The notes: generated by a model not told the origin, from the letters alone. Counted from the stretch's first letter, positions 8,376 to 17,520 are shown. The stretch: 64,000 nt of DNA from Mycobacterium pinniadriaticum (GCF_026242045.1 NZ_JAPJDO010000010.1:1-64000), one strand, 5' to 3'. Numbers and translations are program-made.

Positions 8376-9041
8376 ATGACCACTGCGACCACCCCTTCCA
8401 GGAGCACCCGCACCGACCGGGCCAGCCTGACCCGTGAGGCGATCCTCACCGCCGCCGAACGCCTCTTCGCTGAGCACGGTGTGTTCGCGGTGTCCAACCG
8501 TCAGGTCAGCGAGGCCGCCGGGCAGGGCAACAACGCCGCCGTCGGCTATCACTTCGGCACCAAGACCGATCTCGTCCGCGCGATCGAGCACAAGCACGCC
8601 ATCCCGGTGGAGAAGCTGCGCGAGCAACGCGTCGCCGCGATGACGGACGGCTCCGAACTCCGCGAGTGGGTCGAGTGTTTGGTGCTACCGCTGACCGATC
8701 ACCTGACCGCCCTGGGCAACCCCACCTGGTACGCCCGGTTCGCCGCGCAGGTGATGGCCGACCCGGCCTACCAGCGGACCGTCAGTCGCGACGCGCTCAC
8801 CTTGCCGACGCTGGTCACCGTGCTCGAGGGCGTCAATCGCTGCCTGCCCGATCTGCCGGCCCACGTCCGCGCGGAACGCAAGATCATGGGGCGCAACCTG
8901 CTGATCCACACCTGCGCGGAATACGAGCGGGCCCTCGCCGAGGGCACGTCGTTGCCCTTAACCAGTTGGCGGACAGCCGCTTCCGGGCTCATCGACGGGA
9001 TCGTCGGGCTGTGGCTGGCGCCCGTGACACGACAAGGTTAG
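8376..9041 (+). CDS. TetR/AcrR family transcriptional regulator
   Basis: A 221-residue regulator. An N-terminal helix-turn-helix domain (about residues 15-65) shows ILTAAERLFAEHG, VSNRQVSEAAGQGNNAAVGYHFGTKTDLV and then the linker helix. The C-terminal ligand domain has no recognised signature. The start is uncertain: ATG codons at 8346, 8349 and 8376 are in frame and none has a clear Shine-Dalgarno site. I chose 8376 because the earlier ATGs abut the operator motif and the HTH then begins at a normal depth. It lies between the SDR and the ferredoxin-P450 pair, so it probably represses this cluster. The HTH ending YHFGTKTDL is the common TetR form; the inducer is likely a pathway acid or CoA thioester, which is inference. 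Confidence 0.85.
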   Translation: MTTATTPSRSTRTDRASLTREAILTAAERLFAEHGVFAVSNRQVSEAAGQGNNAAVGYHFGTKTDLVRAIEHKHAIPVEKLREQRVAAMTDGSELREWVECLVLPLTDHLTALGNPTWYARFAAQVMADPAYQRTVSRDALTLPTLVTVLEGVNRCLPDLPAHVRAERKIMGRNLLIHTCAEYERALAEGTSLPLTSWRTAASGLIDGIVGLWLAPVTRQG

Positions 9042-9048
9042 GTCCACC

Positions 9049-9243
9049 ATGAAGGTCACCGTCGACCAGGACAAGTGCGTGTCCTCCGGTCAATGCGTAC
9101 TCAACTCCGCCGAGGTTTTCGATCAGCGCGACGAGGACGGCGTTGTCGTCCTGCTCACCACCAACCCCCCGGCCGACGAGGCCGACAACGTGCGCCGGGC
9201 CGCCGCGGCCTGTCCCGCGCAGGCCATCTACGTCGAGGAGTAA
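9049..9243 (+). CDS. 3Fe-4S ferredoxin
   Basis: A 64-residue ferredoxin with cysteines C10, C16 (CVSSGQC) and C55 followed by Pro, the three-cysteine pattern of [3Fe-4S] ferredoxins that feed electrons to actinobacterial P450s. The TAA stop is followed after three bases by the ATG of the adjacent P450, so the two are almost certainly co-translated partners. It starts 7 bases after the tetR stop, with AGGTTAGGT just upstream. It may also serve the P450 at 6016-7197, which has no ferredoxin of its own in the leftward operon. Confidence 0.92.
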   Translation: MKVTVDQDKCVSSGQCVLNSAEVFDQRDEDGVVVLLTTNPPADEADNVRRAAAACPAQAIYVEE

Positions 9244-9246
9244 TGC

Positions 9247-10488
9247 ATGTCGGACACTTTGACCACTGACGCCACCGAGGCGGCCGGGGCCGTTCCGGAC
9301 TATCCGATGGCGCGCGCGGCGAGCTGTCCGTTCGCCCCGCCGCCCGAGTTGCTCAAGATGAACGAGACCAAGCCGCTATCGCGGGTGCGGATCTGGAACG
9401 GCAGCACCCCGTGGCTGGTGACCGGCTACGAAGCGGCCCGCTCGCTGTTCGCCGATCCGCGGATCAGCGTCGACGACCGCAAGAGCGGATTCCCGCACTG
9501 GAACGAGCACATGCTGTCCACGGTCGACAAGCGGCCCCGCTCGGTGTTCACGTCCGATGCCGAGGAGCACACCCGGTTCCGGCGGATGCTGTCCAAGCCG
9601 TTCACCTTCCGCCGGGTGGAGACGTTGCGCGGGGTCATCCAGCAGGTGACCGACGAGTGCATCGACGAGATCCTCGCCGGGCCGCAGCCCGCCGACCTGG
9701 TCGCCAAGCTCGCCCTGCCGGTGCCGACGCGAGTCATCAGTGACATGCTCGGCGTGCCCTATGAGGACCACGAGTTCTTCCAGGAGCACGCCAACGCCGG
9801 GCTGGCCCGCTACGCCGCGGCCGACGCCATGCAAAAGGGCGCGATGTCGCTGCACCAGTACCTGATCGACCTGGTGAAGAAGAAGCAGGAAGAGCCCGCC
9901 GAGGACGCCATCTCCGACCTCGCCGAACGCGTCACCGCCGGCGAGATCGACGTCAAGGAGGCCGCGCAGCTGGGCACCGGCCTGCTGATCGCCGGGCACG
10001 AGACCACCGCCAACATGATCGGGCTCGGTCTGCTGGCGTTGTTGCAGAACCCCGAACAGGCCGCGCTGCTGCGTGATTCCGATGACCCCAAGTTCATCGC
10101 GAACGCCGTCGAGGAGTTGATGCGTTACCTGTCGATCATCCAGACCGGTCAGCGCCGGGTGGCCCTCGAGGACATCGAGATCGGCGGTGAGACCATCAAG
10201 GCCGGCGAGGGCGTGATCCTGGATCTGGCCCCGGCCAACTGGGATCCCGCCATGTACCCCGACCCCGACAAGCTGGACCTGACCCGTGACGCCAGCCAGC
10301 AGCTGGGATTCGGCTACGGCCGGCACCAATGCGTCGGCCAGCAGCTGGCCCGTGCCGAGATGCAGATCGTGTTCCCCACCGTTCTGCGCCGCATGCCCGA
10401 CATGAAGTTGGCGATCCCGTTCGACGAGGTGCCGTTCGCGGAAGACCACCTCGCCTACGGAGTCTACGAAGTCCCCGTTACCTGGTAG
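9247..10488 (+). CDS. Cytochrome P450
   Basis: A 413-residue P450. The I-helix has IAGHETTAN, the K-helix EELMRY, and the heme-binding loop FGYGRHQCVGQQLAR gives the thiolate C362. The general shape recalls the CYP105/CYP107 type, but I do not assign a family. It begins immediately after the 3Fe-4S ferredoxin and precedes an amidohydrolase gene that starts 40 bases later, so ferredoxin, P450 and the downstream genes probably share a transcript. Expected role: oxygen insertion into the pathway substrate with electrons from the ferredoxin. Confidence 0.93.
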   Translation: MSDTLTTDATEAAGAVPDYPMARAASCPFAPPPELLKMNETKPLSRVRIWNGSTPWLVTGYEAARSLFADPRISVDDRKSGFPHWNEHMLSTVDKRPRSVFTSDAEEHTRFRRMLSKPFTFRRVETLRGVIQQVTDECIDEILAGPQPADLVAKLALPVPTRVISDMLGVPYEDHEFFQEHANAGLARYAAADAMQKGAMSLHQYLIDLVKKKQEEPAEDAISDLAERVTAGEIDVKEAAQLGTGLLIAGHETTANMIGLGLLALLQNPEQAALLRDSDDPKFIANAVEELMRYLSIIQTGQRRVALEDIEIGGETIKAGEGVILDLAPANWDPAMYPDPDKLDLTRDASQQLGFGYGRHQCVGQQLARAEMQIVFPTVLRRMPDMKLAIPFDEVPFAEDHLAYGVYEVPVTW

Positions 10489-10528
10489 CCACCCGAACGA
10501 CATCCCTCAGCCCTGATTGGAGACCAGA

Positions 10529-11698
10529 ATGACCAGTGCAACAGCCACGCTGTATCCGCCCGAAGGTTTCGGTGCGCCCAAGAACCGCCACGGCCATTCC
10601 ACCGGCGGGGTCGTCGGCCTTCCGGCCGGGACCGAGATCTTCTCGGCCGACAACCACATCTCGGTGGCCGACGACATCTTCTACGAGCGCTTCCCCGAGG
10701 AACTCAAGGGTGCTGCCCCGCGCATCTGGTACGAGGACGGCGCCTACATGGTCGGCATGAAGGGCAAGGCCTGGACCGGCGGTGACTTCGGTCGGGTGCT
10801 CATGCAGTATGACGACCTCGCCGGCGCGGCGTCGAACAACATCGAGGCCCGCATCCGCGAGCTCAAAGAGGACGGCATCGACAAGGAACTCGCGTTTCCG
10901 AATGCCGTACTCGCCTTGTTTCATTACCCCGACAAAGCGCTGCGGGAGCGGGTGTTCCGGATCTACAACGAGCACATCGCCGATCTGCAGGAGCGCTCCA
11001 ACGGTCACTTCTACGGCGTCGGGCTGATCAACTGGTGGGACCCGAAGGGCACGCGCAGCACCCTGGAGGAGCTCAAGTCGCTGGGACTCAAGACGTTCCT
11101 GCTGCCGCTGAACCCGGGCAAGGACGACGACGGCAATATCTACGATTACGGCAGCACCGATATGGACGCGGTCTGGGACGAGATCGAGGCGGCCGGCCTG
11201 CCGGTCAGCCACCACATCGGCGAGACCCCGCCGAAGACTCCGTGCCAGAACAACAGCGTGGTGGTCGGCATGATGGTCAACGTCGACTCGTTCCGCGAGC
11301 AGTTCGCCAAGTACGTGTTCTCGGGCATCATCGACCGGCATCCCACCCTGAAGATCGGCTGGTTCGAGGGAGGCATCGCCTGGGTTCCCACCGCGTTGCA
11401 GGACGCCGAGCACATGCTGGCCTCTTATCGGCACATGTTCAACCACGAGCTACAGCACCCGGTGCGTGACTACTGGTCCAAGCACATGACCGCGTCATTC
11501 ATGGTCGACCCGCTGGGTCTGCAGCTGATCGAACAGATCGGCGTCGACAACGTGATGTGGTCGTCGGACTATCCGCACAACGAGAGCACATTCGGCTACT
11601 CGGAGAAGTCCTTGGCATCCGTGGTGGAGACGGTGGGTCCAGAGGCTGCCGTGAAGATCGTCAGCACCAACGTGCAGAAGTTCCTGGGGACCTTGTGA
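10529..11698 (+). CDS. Amidohydrolase family protein (ACMSD-type metal-dependent hydrolase)
   Basis: A 389-residue TIM-barrel amidohydrolase (PF04909 type). Metal-site landmarks are SADNHI at residues 39-44, VSHHIGE in mid-protein and SSDYPHNE near the end. Relatives include decarboxylases and C-C hydrolases acting on ring-fission products (2-amino-3-carboxymuconate semialdehyde decarboxylase group). The ATG at 10529 has GGAGA 5 bases upstream; a TTG four codons earlier is less likely. Its stop overlaps the next gene's GTG (GTGA). A second, more distant paralogue lies at 17541. With M24-type hydrolases and CoA-ester enzymes nearby, hydrolysis or decarboxylation of a ring-opened intermediate is plausible but unproven. 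Confidence 0.87.
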   Translation: MTSATATLYPPEGFGAPKNRHGHSTGGVVGLPAGTEIFSADNHISVADDIFYERFPEELKGAAPRIWYEDGAYMVGMKGKAWTGGDFGRVLMQYDDLAGAASNNIEARIRELKEDGIDKELAFPNAVLALFHYPDKALRERVFRIYNEHIADLQERSNGHFYGVGLINWWDPKGTRSTLEELKSLGLKTFLLPLNPGKDDDGNIYDYGSTDMDAVWDEIEAAGLPVSHHIGETPPKTPCQNNSVVVGMMVNVDSFREQFAKYVFSGIIDRHPTLKIGWFEGGIAWVPTALQDAEHMLASYRHMFNHELQHPVRDYWSKHMTASFMVDPLGLQLIEQIGVDNVMWSSDYPHNESTFGYSEKSLASVVETVGPEAAVKIVSTNVQKFLGTL

Positions 11699-12963
11699 CA
11701 ACGTCTACCCATTCCGGCGTCACCCAGATCGCCCGGACCGGGTGTAGCTGGCTGGACATCCCGGCCGAGCCGGACTTCGCGCGGATGCGCAGCGAAGTCG
11801 GTGCGCGTCTGCATGCCGCGATGGCCGATCAGGGCGTGGACGCACTGGTGTTACTGGGCAACGGCAACGTCATCTACGCCACCGGTATCAGCTGGCCGCT
11901 GGCGGACGCCGGGTTGTCGCATGTCGAGCGGCCGGTGGCGGTGATCCTGGCTGACGACGAGCACCCGCACCTGTTCCTGCCGTTCCGTGAGGGCGCGGCG
12001 ATGGAGTCCGGGCTACCCGATGACCATCTGCATGGGCCGGTCTACCTCGAATTCTCCGAAGGTGTAGCGGAATTCGCGAAGATCCTGGCCGGACTGGTCC
12101 CGGCGGGTGCGACGGTCGCGACCGACGAGTTGACCGGGGCGATGCGGCGCGCCGGCAGTGCGCTGTTCCCCAGCGCGCCGGTGGACGCCGGCCCGGTGAT
12201 CGGTGCGGCTAAACTCGTCAAGACGATCGACCAGATCGCCTGCCTTCGGCGAGCTTCCCAGATCACCGAACTGGCTGTCGCCGAGATTGCGAAGTCGCTG
12301 GCGCCCGGCGTCCGTCAGATCGATCTGTCGGCCGAATTCGTGCGTCGCACTTTCGAACTCGGCGCGACCACCAACATGTTCGACTCGATCTGGCAGGTCA
12401 TGCCCACGTCGAAGGCGCAGGGAACCTGGACCACTACCGGCGATCTCGCCTTGCCTTTGTTGACGACCGAGCGCGAGCTGGCACAAGGCGACGTGTTGTG
12501 GACCGACGTGTCCATCTCCTACCACGGCTACTGCTCCGACCACGGGCGCACCTGGATCGTGGGTCAGGAACCGACACAGGCGCAGCAGCACCAGTTCGAG
12601 AAATGGAGCCGGATCGTCGACGGGGTGCTGTCGGTGACCAAGGCCGGCGCCACTTGTGGTGACCTCGGACGCGCGGCGATCGCCGCCGCCGGCGGGGAGA
12701 AGCCGTGGCTGCCGCACTTCTACCTGGGTCACGGGATCGGCACGAGCGCAGCCGAAATGCCGATGATCGGAACGGATCTCGGCCAGGAATGGGACGACAA
12801 CTTCGTCTTTCCGCCCGGCATGTTGTTGGTGTTCGAGCCGGTGGTATGGGAGGACGGTACCGGCGGCTATCGCGGCGAGGAGATCGTGGTGGTCACCGAA
12901 GGTGGCTGGATGCCGCTGACGGCCTATCCGTACGACCCCTATGAGGTGCCCAATGGGAATTGA
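11695..12963 (+). CDS. M24 family metallopeptidase (Xaa-Pro peptidase-like), complete metal site
   Basis: A 422-residue protein with a creatinase-type N-terminal domain and a pita-bread C-terminal domain. All five metal-ligand positions of the M24 family can be placed: D271 and D282 (11 residues apart), H346 in LGHGIGT, E381 in FEPV and E395/E396 in GEE. M24 members cleave Xaa-Pro bonds, but the fold also includes creatinase and ectoine hydrolase, so a small-molecule amide substrate is possible. GTG 11695 overlaps the amidohydrolase stop by four bases. Its neighbour at 12953 is a paralogue that seems to lack the metal site, so the two may form a heteromeric complex. Confidence 0.88.
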   Translation: MTTSTHSGVTQIARTGCSWLDIPAEPDFARMRSEVGARLHAAMADQGVDALVLLGNGNVIYATGISWPLADAGLSHVERPVAVILADDEHPHLFLPFREGAAMESGLPDDHLHGPVYLEFSEGVAEFAKILAGLVPAGATVATDELTGAMRRAGSALFPSAPVDAGPVIGAAKLVKTIDQIACLRRASQITELAVAEIAKSLAPGVRQIDLSAEFVRRTFELGATTNMFDSIWQVMPTSKAQGTWTTTGDLALPLLTTERELAQGDVLWTDVSISYHGYCSDHGRTWIVGQEPTQAQQHQFEKWSRIVDGVLSVTKAGATCGDLGRAAIAAAGGEKPWLPHFYLGHGIGTSAAEMPMIGTDLGQEWDDNFVFPPGMLLVFEPVVWEDGTGGYRGEEIVVVTEGGWMPLTAYPYDPYEVPNGN

Positions 12964-14101
12964 GATCGAGGCCGATGCCAGGGCTCTGCGTGTCAGCCGT
13001 CGCGAGCGGGCCCTGGCCCAGATGGAGGCCCACGACCTCGACGTGCTGGTGCTCGGCCGTCAGGCCAACGTCCGCTATGTTTCCGGTGCCCCCCAGCTAT
13101 GGGTGGTGGGCACTCGCCCATTCGGGCCGATCTGCGAATTCGTGCGCGCTACTGGCGAGATCCATCTCAACAGCACGTGGGATGAGGGCATTCCCGAGGA
13201 GATCCCGCACGAGAATCTCTACGGGTTCGCATGGAACCCGATGACACTGGTCGAGATCCTGAAGAGCATCAAGGGTGCCGATACCGCGCGGCGAGTCGGT
13301 ACCGATGCCCTGACACCGACTTTCGCCAAACTGTTACCGATGGCGTTCCCGAACGCGGAGTTGGTGGACGCCGAGCAGGCCATGCAGGCTGCCCGCCGGA
13401 TCAAGACTCCCGAGGAGGTGCAGGCGTTGCGTCACGCGTTGGCGATCGCCGAGGAGGGCCTGGCCGCGGGTGTCGCCGCGCTCGGTCCGGGGACGACGGA
13501 GAAGGCGATCACCGCTGTCGTGTTGGAGGCGGAGGCCGCCGGTGGGGTGAGTACCCCGGCAACCCAGGAGGCCGCCTGGGTGACGTCCAAGGAGCATCCG
13601 TGGCGCCGCGCCGAGGGCGGTGGTGTGATACGCGAGGGTGACCTGGTGGTGTTGTCGGCCGGGGTGCTGGCCGACGGATATGTCGCCGAGGTGGCCCGCA
13701 CGCTTTACGTCGGTGAGCCGACCGATGCCGTGCGCGGACTGTACCGGCGCCGAGATGCCCTGTGGGACAGGCTGGTCGAGGCATGCCGACCCGGCGTGGC
13801 GACGAGCGCGTTGTTGGACGCCTACGCCCACGCCGGTGAGCGGCTGCCGGTCATGCCGGTGGCGCACGGCCTCGGTCTGGGCTTCGATCCGCCGGTCGTC
13901 TCTCCCCAGTTGCGGGCGACCGCCGAGGCTGAACTGCTGGAGGCGGGAATGGTGCTCGCCGTCACCGCCCACGTCTGGGAGGAGTCGGTCGGTTCGGTGA
14001 TCACCCGCGATGCCGTGCTGATCACCGCCGACGGATGTGAGGTACTGACGTCTAGCCCGGCGTTGAGCGCCGCGGCGAGCGCCAGCCCGGTCCATGGCTG
14101 A
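12953..14101 (+). CDS. M24 peptidase-fold protein with degenerate metal site
   Basis: A 382-residue paralogue of the preceding gene with the same two-domain layout. The metal ligands are largely missing: the first Asp is S235 (VVLSAG), the second is E246 (VAEVART), the glutamate of the EP motif is replaced in LAVTAHV, and the last Glu in the ITRDAVL strand is absent. Only H305 (VAHGLG) remains clear. It is probably not a working metallopeptidase and may be a regulatory or structural partner of the active protein at 11695. The ATG at 12953 lies within the end of the previous gene, with GAGGTG a few bases upstream. The reading frame is intact and codon use looks normal, so this is not a pseudogene. 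Confidence 0.82.
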   Translation: MGIEIEADARALRVSRRERALAQMEAHDLDVLVLGRQANVRYVSGAPQLWVVGTRPFGPICEFVRATGEIHLNSTWDEGIPEEIPHENLYGFAWNPMTLVEILKSIKGADTARRVGTDALTPTFAKLLPMAFPNAELVDAEQAMQAARRIKTPEEVQALRHALAIAEEGLAAGVAALGPGTTEKAITAVVLEAEAAGGVSTPATQEAAWVTSKEHPWRRAEGGGVIREGDLVVLSAGVLADGYVAEVARTLYVGEPTDAVRGLYRRRDALWDRLVEACRPGVATSALLDAYAHAGERLPVMPVAHGLGLGFDPPVVSPQLRATAEAELLEAGMVLAVTAHVWEESVGSVITRDAVLITADGCEVLTSSPALSAAASASPVHG

Positions 14102-15092
14102 GGCGAAGCGCCCGTCGGCTGAGGAGATCATCCGCTACGAGAAGAACCCGAAGACCAAGATCGCGACGATCACCTTCGACCGGCCCGAGTTTCTCAACGC
14201 GCCGACTGCGGCGGCACGCCTGCGCTATTCGGACCTGCTCTACCAGGCCGGAGTGGACGACCAGGTGAAGGTTCTGGTCATCCGCGGTGCCGGCGAAGAC
14301 CTTGGCAGTGGTGCCGACCTTCCCGAGTTCATGGAGTTGCAGAACGACGAGGACGACGGACCCCGGCTGTCGGAGTTCCGGATCGCGCCCGGCGAGGTGA
14401 AATACCCACCCAAGGGGTCTTTTCGGCGCGGCGCCACCGTCGGTGCCTGGTATGCCAGCCCGCACTCGGGCATCCGCACCCTGCAGGACTTCAAGAAGAT
14501 CTCGATCCTCGAGGTCAAAGGGTACTGCTACGGTTGGCACTTCTACCAGGCCGCCGACGCGGACCTGGTGATCTCCTCCGATGACGCGCTGTTCGGCCAT
14601 CCGTCGTTCCGCTACTACGGTTGGGGCCCCCGAATGTGGTGGTGGACCCAGATGATGGGAATCCGAAAGTTCCAGGAGATGGTCTACACCGGACGGCCGT
14701 TCACCGCCGACGAGATGTACGAGTGCAACTTCCTCAACAGCGTGGTGCCGCGCGACGAGCTCGAGGACGAGGTGCAGCGGTACGCGCTCGCGTGTGCCCG
14801 AAACCGGCCCACCGATACCGTCTTTCAGCAGAAGATGTTCTTTGAGGTGTTCAAGCAGTTCCAAGGCGAGTACCTGGGGAGCCTGCTGGGCAGCACCTTC
14901 GAGTCACTCGGCGGCACCGCTGCCCACGACGAGGACGAGTTCGACATGCACTCCGCCCTCGATGAGGGACTCTCCGGCGCCGTCAAGGACAACGACAGCA
15001 AGTTCCCGCCGGAGTGGCGGCTGTCGAAGGCCGGCCGCAAGAACGCCAAGACCAAGACCAAGACCACGACCAAATCCAAGAAGAAGAAGTAG
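14094..15092 (+). CDS. Enoyl-CoA hydratase/isomerase (crotonase) family protein
   Basis: A 332-residue crotonase-fold protein. The N-terminal strand-turn region ATITFDRPEFLNAP and the oxyanion segment GSGADL are clear, as is the second half of the CoA-binding core (VKGYCYGWHFYQAADADLVI). The usual GG before the oxyanion helix is replaced by a bulky YGWHFY stretch, and the general acid/base region reads FGHPSFRYYGWG. This implies specialised chemistry such as hydrolysis or ring cleavage rather than plain hydration. The C-terminus ends in a long lysine/threonine-rich tail (about 20 residues). The start overlaps the previous stop, and the next gene begins 4 bases after its own stop. Confidence 0.85.
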   Translation: MAEAKRPSAEEIIRYEKNPKTKIATITFDRPEFLNAPTAAARLRYSDLLYQAGVDDQVKVLVIRGAGEDLGSGADLPEFMELQNDEDDGPRLSEFRIAPGEVKYPPKGSFRRGATVGAWYASPHSGIRTLQDFKKISILEVKGYCYGWHFYQAADADLVISSDDALFGHPSFRYYGWGPRMWWWTQMMGIRKFQEMVYTGRPFTADEMYECNFLNSVVPRDELEDEVQRYALACARNRPTDTVFQQKMFFEVFKQFQGEYLGSLLGSTFESLGGTAAHDEDEFDMHSALDEGLSGAVKDNDSKFPPEWRLSKAGRKNAKTKTKTTTKSKKKK

Positions 15093-15096
15093 CGCC

Positions 15097-17496
15097 ATGG
15101 CCGACTCGCCGCTGACCGGTTTCGTCGTGGTCGACTTGTCGACCGGGATTCCCGGCGGTTACTGCACCAAGCTCCTGTCCGACGGCGGGGCCGAGGTCAT
15201 CAAAGTCGAGGCACCCGAGGGGGATCCACTGCGGCAATGGTCGGCGTCGGGCACGCCGATCGGTCCGGGGGAGGACGGGGCGTTGTTCGGCTTCCTCGCC
15301 GGCGGCAAGCAGAGCGTGGTGGCCGACCCGGGTGTCGCCGATGATCTGGCGTTCGTACACGACCTGCTGGCTTCGGCGGACGCGGTGGTGTGGTCACCGG
15401 GTTCACCAGTGGCCGACGATCCGACCCTGGCGCCGGTGGCCTTGCAGGCCGCGCACCCACACCTGATTGTCACCGCGATCACCCCATTCGGCCTGCAGGG
15501 GCCGTGGAGTGACCGCCCGGCAACGGAATTCACGCTGCAGGCCTGGTCGGGCGGGATCGTCGGCCTGGGCCGGGGCGCACCGGATCGCGCTCCGGTATAT
15601 GTCGGCGGCCGGGTCGGTGACTACCTGTCCGGGGCATATGCCAGCGCGGCGATCATGGCCTCCCGGATGCGTGTGCTCGGCGGTGGTGGCGGTGAGCTCA
15701 TCGACCTGTCGATGCTGGAAAGCCACGTCATGGGCCTGACCTACTACCCGGTGACGTATTACGAGATGTTGGGCCGGCCCTGGCGCGATGCGCGCAAGCT
15801 GACCGTACCCGGTATCGCGCGGGCCAAAGACGGTCTGGTCGATGTCGGGTGCGGCACTGCCCAGCAGTGGTTCGACCTGTGCGCGATGACCGGACACGAG
15901 GACTGGATCGTCGAGGACTCGGCGCTGACGATCACCGAGCAGGCCAACGAGAAATCCGGCGAGCTCTACGCCTGGATGGCCGAGCGCACCGGTGACGAGA
16001 TCCGCGATCTCGCGACGGCCTTCCGCATCCCCAACGCCCCGGTGGCGACCCCGGACACCGTCGAGTCGCTGGAACACTTCATTGCGCGCGGATCGTTCGT
16101 CACCCATCCCGCCGGCTTTCGCCAGCCGGCCCATCCGTACCGGATCACCGGTGTCGAGTTGCGCCCGCCGTCGGCGGCGCCGCGGCTCGGTGAGCACACC
16201 GACCGGCAGCGCAACGCCACCCGAACTCCGCGGCAGGCCGGTACCGCTGCAGACCGACTGCCGCTGAGCGGAATTCGAGTTATCGACCTCACGACGTTCT
16301 GGGCCGGGCCGTCGTGCACCCATCTGATGGCCTTGCTCGGTGCCGAGGTGATCCATGTCGAGTCCGCCCGTCGCCCCGACGGCACCCGAATGATCGCCGG
16401 CGTCCCGGCCACCGAAGATCAGTGGTGGGAGAAGCAGCCGATCTTCGCCGCGCTGAACACCAGCAAGAAGGACATCACGCTCGACCTGGGTACCGAACGG
16501 GGCCGAGAACTGTTGGGCCGGCTCATCGCCACTGCCGACGTGGTCGCCGAGAACTTCACGCCCAGGGTGCTCGAACATCTCGGCTTGGATTATCCTGCCG
16601 TGCAACAGATCCGGCCCGACGTCGTCATGCTGCGAATGCCGGGCTTCGGGCTGGACGGGCCATGGCGGGACAACCCGGCTTTCGCGTATGTCATCGAAGC
16701 GGCGGCCGGCATCAGCTGGCTCACCGGTTACCCGGACCGAAATCCCTACGAACCGTACTCTGTTGGCGATCCCAACGCCGGACTCCACGCGATCAACGCG
16801 GTGCTGCTCGCGCTCGAGCACCGTAGGCGCACCGGCGAGGGGGTGCTCGTGGAGGCGGCGATGGTGGATGCCGCGCTCAACATCGCCGCCGAGCAGATCG
16901 TCGAATACAGCGCCAACGGGGCGGTGTTGCAGCGTGCGGGTAACCGGGGGCCCGCGGCCTCGCCGCAGAATCTCTACCAGACCAACGAGATCGACGAGTT
17001 CGGCCGGGAGGACTCCTGGGTCGCGATCGCGGTTGCCAGCGATGAGCAGTGGCGATCACTGTGCGAGGTACTGGGCGATCCGGACTGGGCCGCCGATCCG
17101 GACCTGGCCACGGCCCGCGGTCGGCGCGAGCGGGAGGACTTCATCGACGAGTTCGTCGGTGCCTGGTGCCGCGAGCGCACCGGCGACGAGATCGTCGCGG
17201 CCCTGTGGCCGGCGGGGGTCCCGGTGGCCAAGGTGATGCAACCGCACCGGCAGCCCGAGCTCGAACAGCTCACCGCGCGCGGCTTCTTCGAGGTGCTCGA
17301 CCATCCGGTCAACGCGCCGGCGAGGTTCACCACCATGCCGTTCCGGGGATCCCGCGGCCCGCGACCGGTGCACGCCTGGCCGGCGCCGCTGCTCGGCGAG
17401 CACAACCACGAGTTGTTAACCGAACTCGGCCTGTCCGAGCAGGCCATCGCGATACTCGAGACCGAGGGGGTCATCGGCTCCGGGTATTGCGGTTAG
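15097..17496 (+). CDS. Duplicated-domain CaiB/BaiF (class III) CoA transferase
   Basis: A 799-residue protein made of two class III CoA-transferase units in tandem, about residues 1-375 and 385-799; family members are normally about 400 residues. Each half opens with the nucleotide-fold stretch (GFVVVDLSTG, then GIRVIDLTTF) and has the GAEVI segment. The catalytic Asp lies in an M-x-D motif. The C-terminal half keeps it (AMVDAALN, D591), while the N-terminal half has Glu (SMLESHV, E208). So probably only the second half forms the acyl anhydride, and the protein is an internal heterodimer. It would activate a carboxylic acid by moving CoA between acids. It follows the crotonase by 4 bases and closes the operon before the palindrome at 17504. 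Confidence 0.88.
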   Translation: MADSPLTGFVVVDLSTGIPGGYCTKLLSDGGAEVIKVEAPEGDPLRQWSASGTPIGPGEDGALFGFLAGGKQSVVADPGVADDLAFVHDLLASADAVVWSPGSPVADDPTLAPVALQAAHPHLIVTAITPFGLQGPWSDRPATEFTLQAWSGGIVGLGRGAPDRAPVYVGGRVGDYLSGAYASAAIMASRMRVLGGGGGELIDLSMLESHVMGLTYYPVTYYEMLGRPWRDARKLTVPGIARAKDGLVDVGCGTAQQWFDLCAMTGHEDWIVEDSALTITEQANEKSGELYAWMAERTGDEIRDLATAFRIPNAPVATPDTVESLEHFIARGSFVTHPAGFRQPAHPYRITGVELRPPSAAPRLGEHTDRQRNATRTPRQAGTAADRLPLSGIRVIDLTTFWAGPSCTHLMALLGAEVIHVESARRPDGTRMIAGVPATEDQWWEKQPIFAALNTSKKDITLDLGTERGRELLGRLIATADVVAENFTPRVLEHLGLDYPAVQQIRPDVVMLRMPGFGLDGPWRDNPAFAYVIEAAAGISWLTGYPDRNPYEPYSVGDPNAGLHAINAVLLALEHRRRTGEGVLVEAAMVDAALNIAAEQIVEYSANGAVLQRAGNRGPAASPQNLYQTNEIDEFGREDSWVAIAVASDEQWRSLCEVLGDPDWAADPDLATARGRREREDFIDEFVGAWCRERTGDEIVAALWPAGVPVAKVMQPHRQPELEQLTARGFFEVLDHPVNAPARFTTMPFRGSRGPRPVHAWPAPLLGEHNHELLTELGLSEQAIAILETEGVIGSGYCG

Positions 17497-17503
17497 TCCA
17501 TAA

Positions 17504-17520
17504 TGAGAATATCGTTCTCA
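17504..17520. promoter_or_regulatory. 17-bp palindromic operator, copy 2, overlapping a -10 element
   Basis: TGAGAATATCGTTCTCA has 7-bp arms (one mismatch) around ATC. CATAAT directly before and into it (17499-17504) resembles a -10 hexamer, so a bound protein would block the promoter of the amidohydrolase gene that starts 20 bases on. The gap between the two genes is only 44 bases. Confidence 0.62.

Noticed and set aside
12953..14101. Pseudogene of an M24 peptidase
   Set aside because: The frame is intact, coupled to its neighbours and has normal codon use. Loss of ligands looks like specialisation, not decay.
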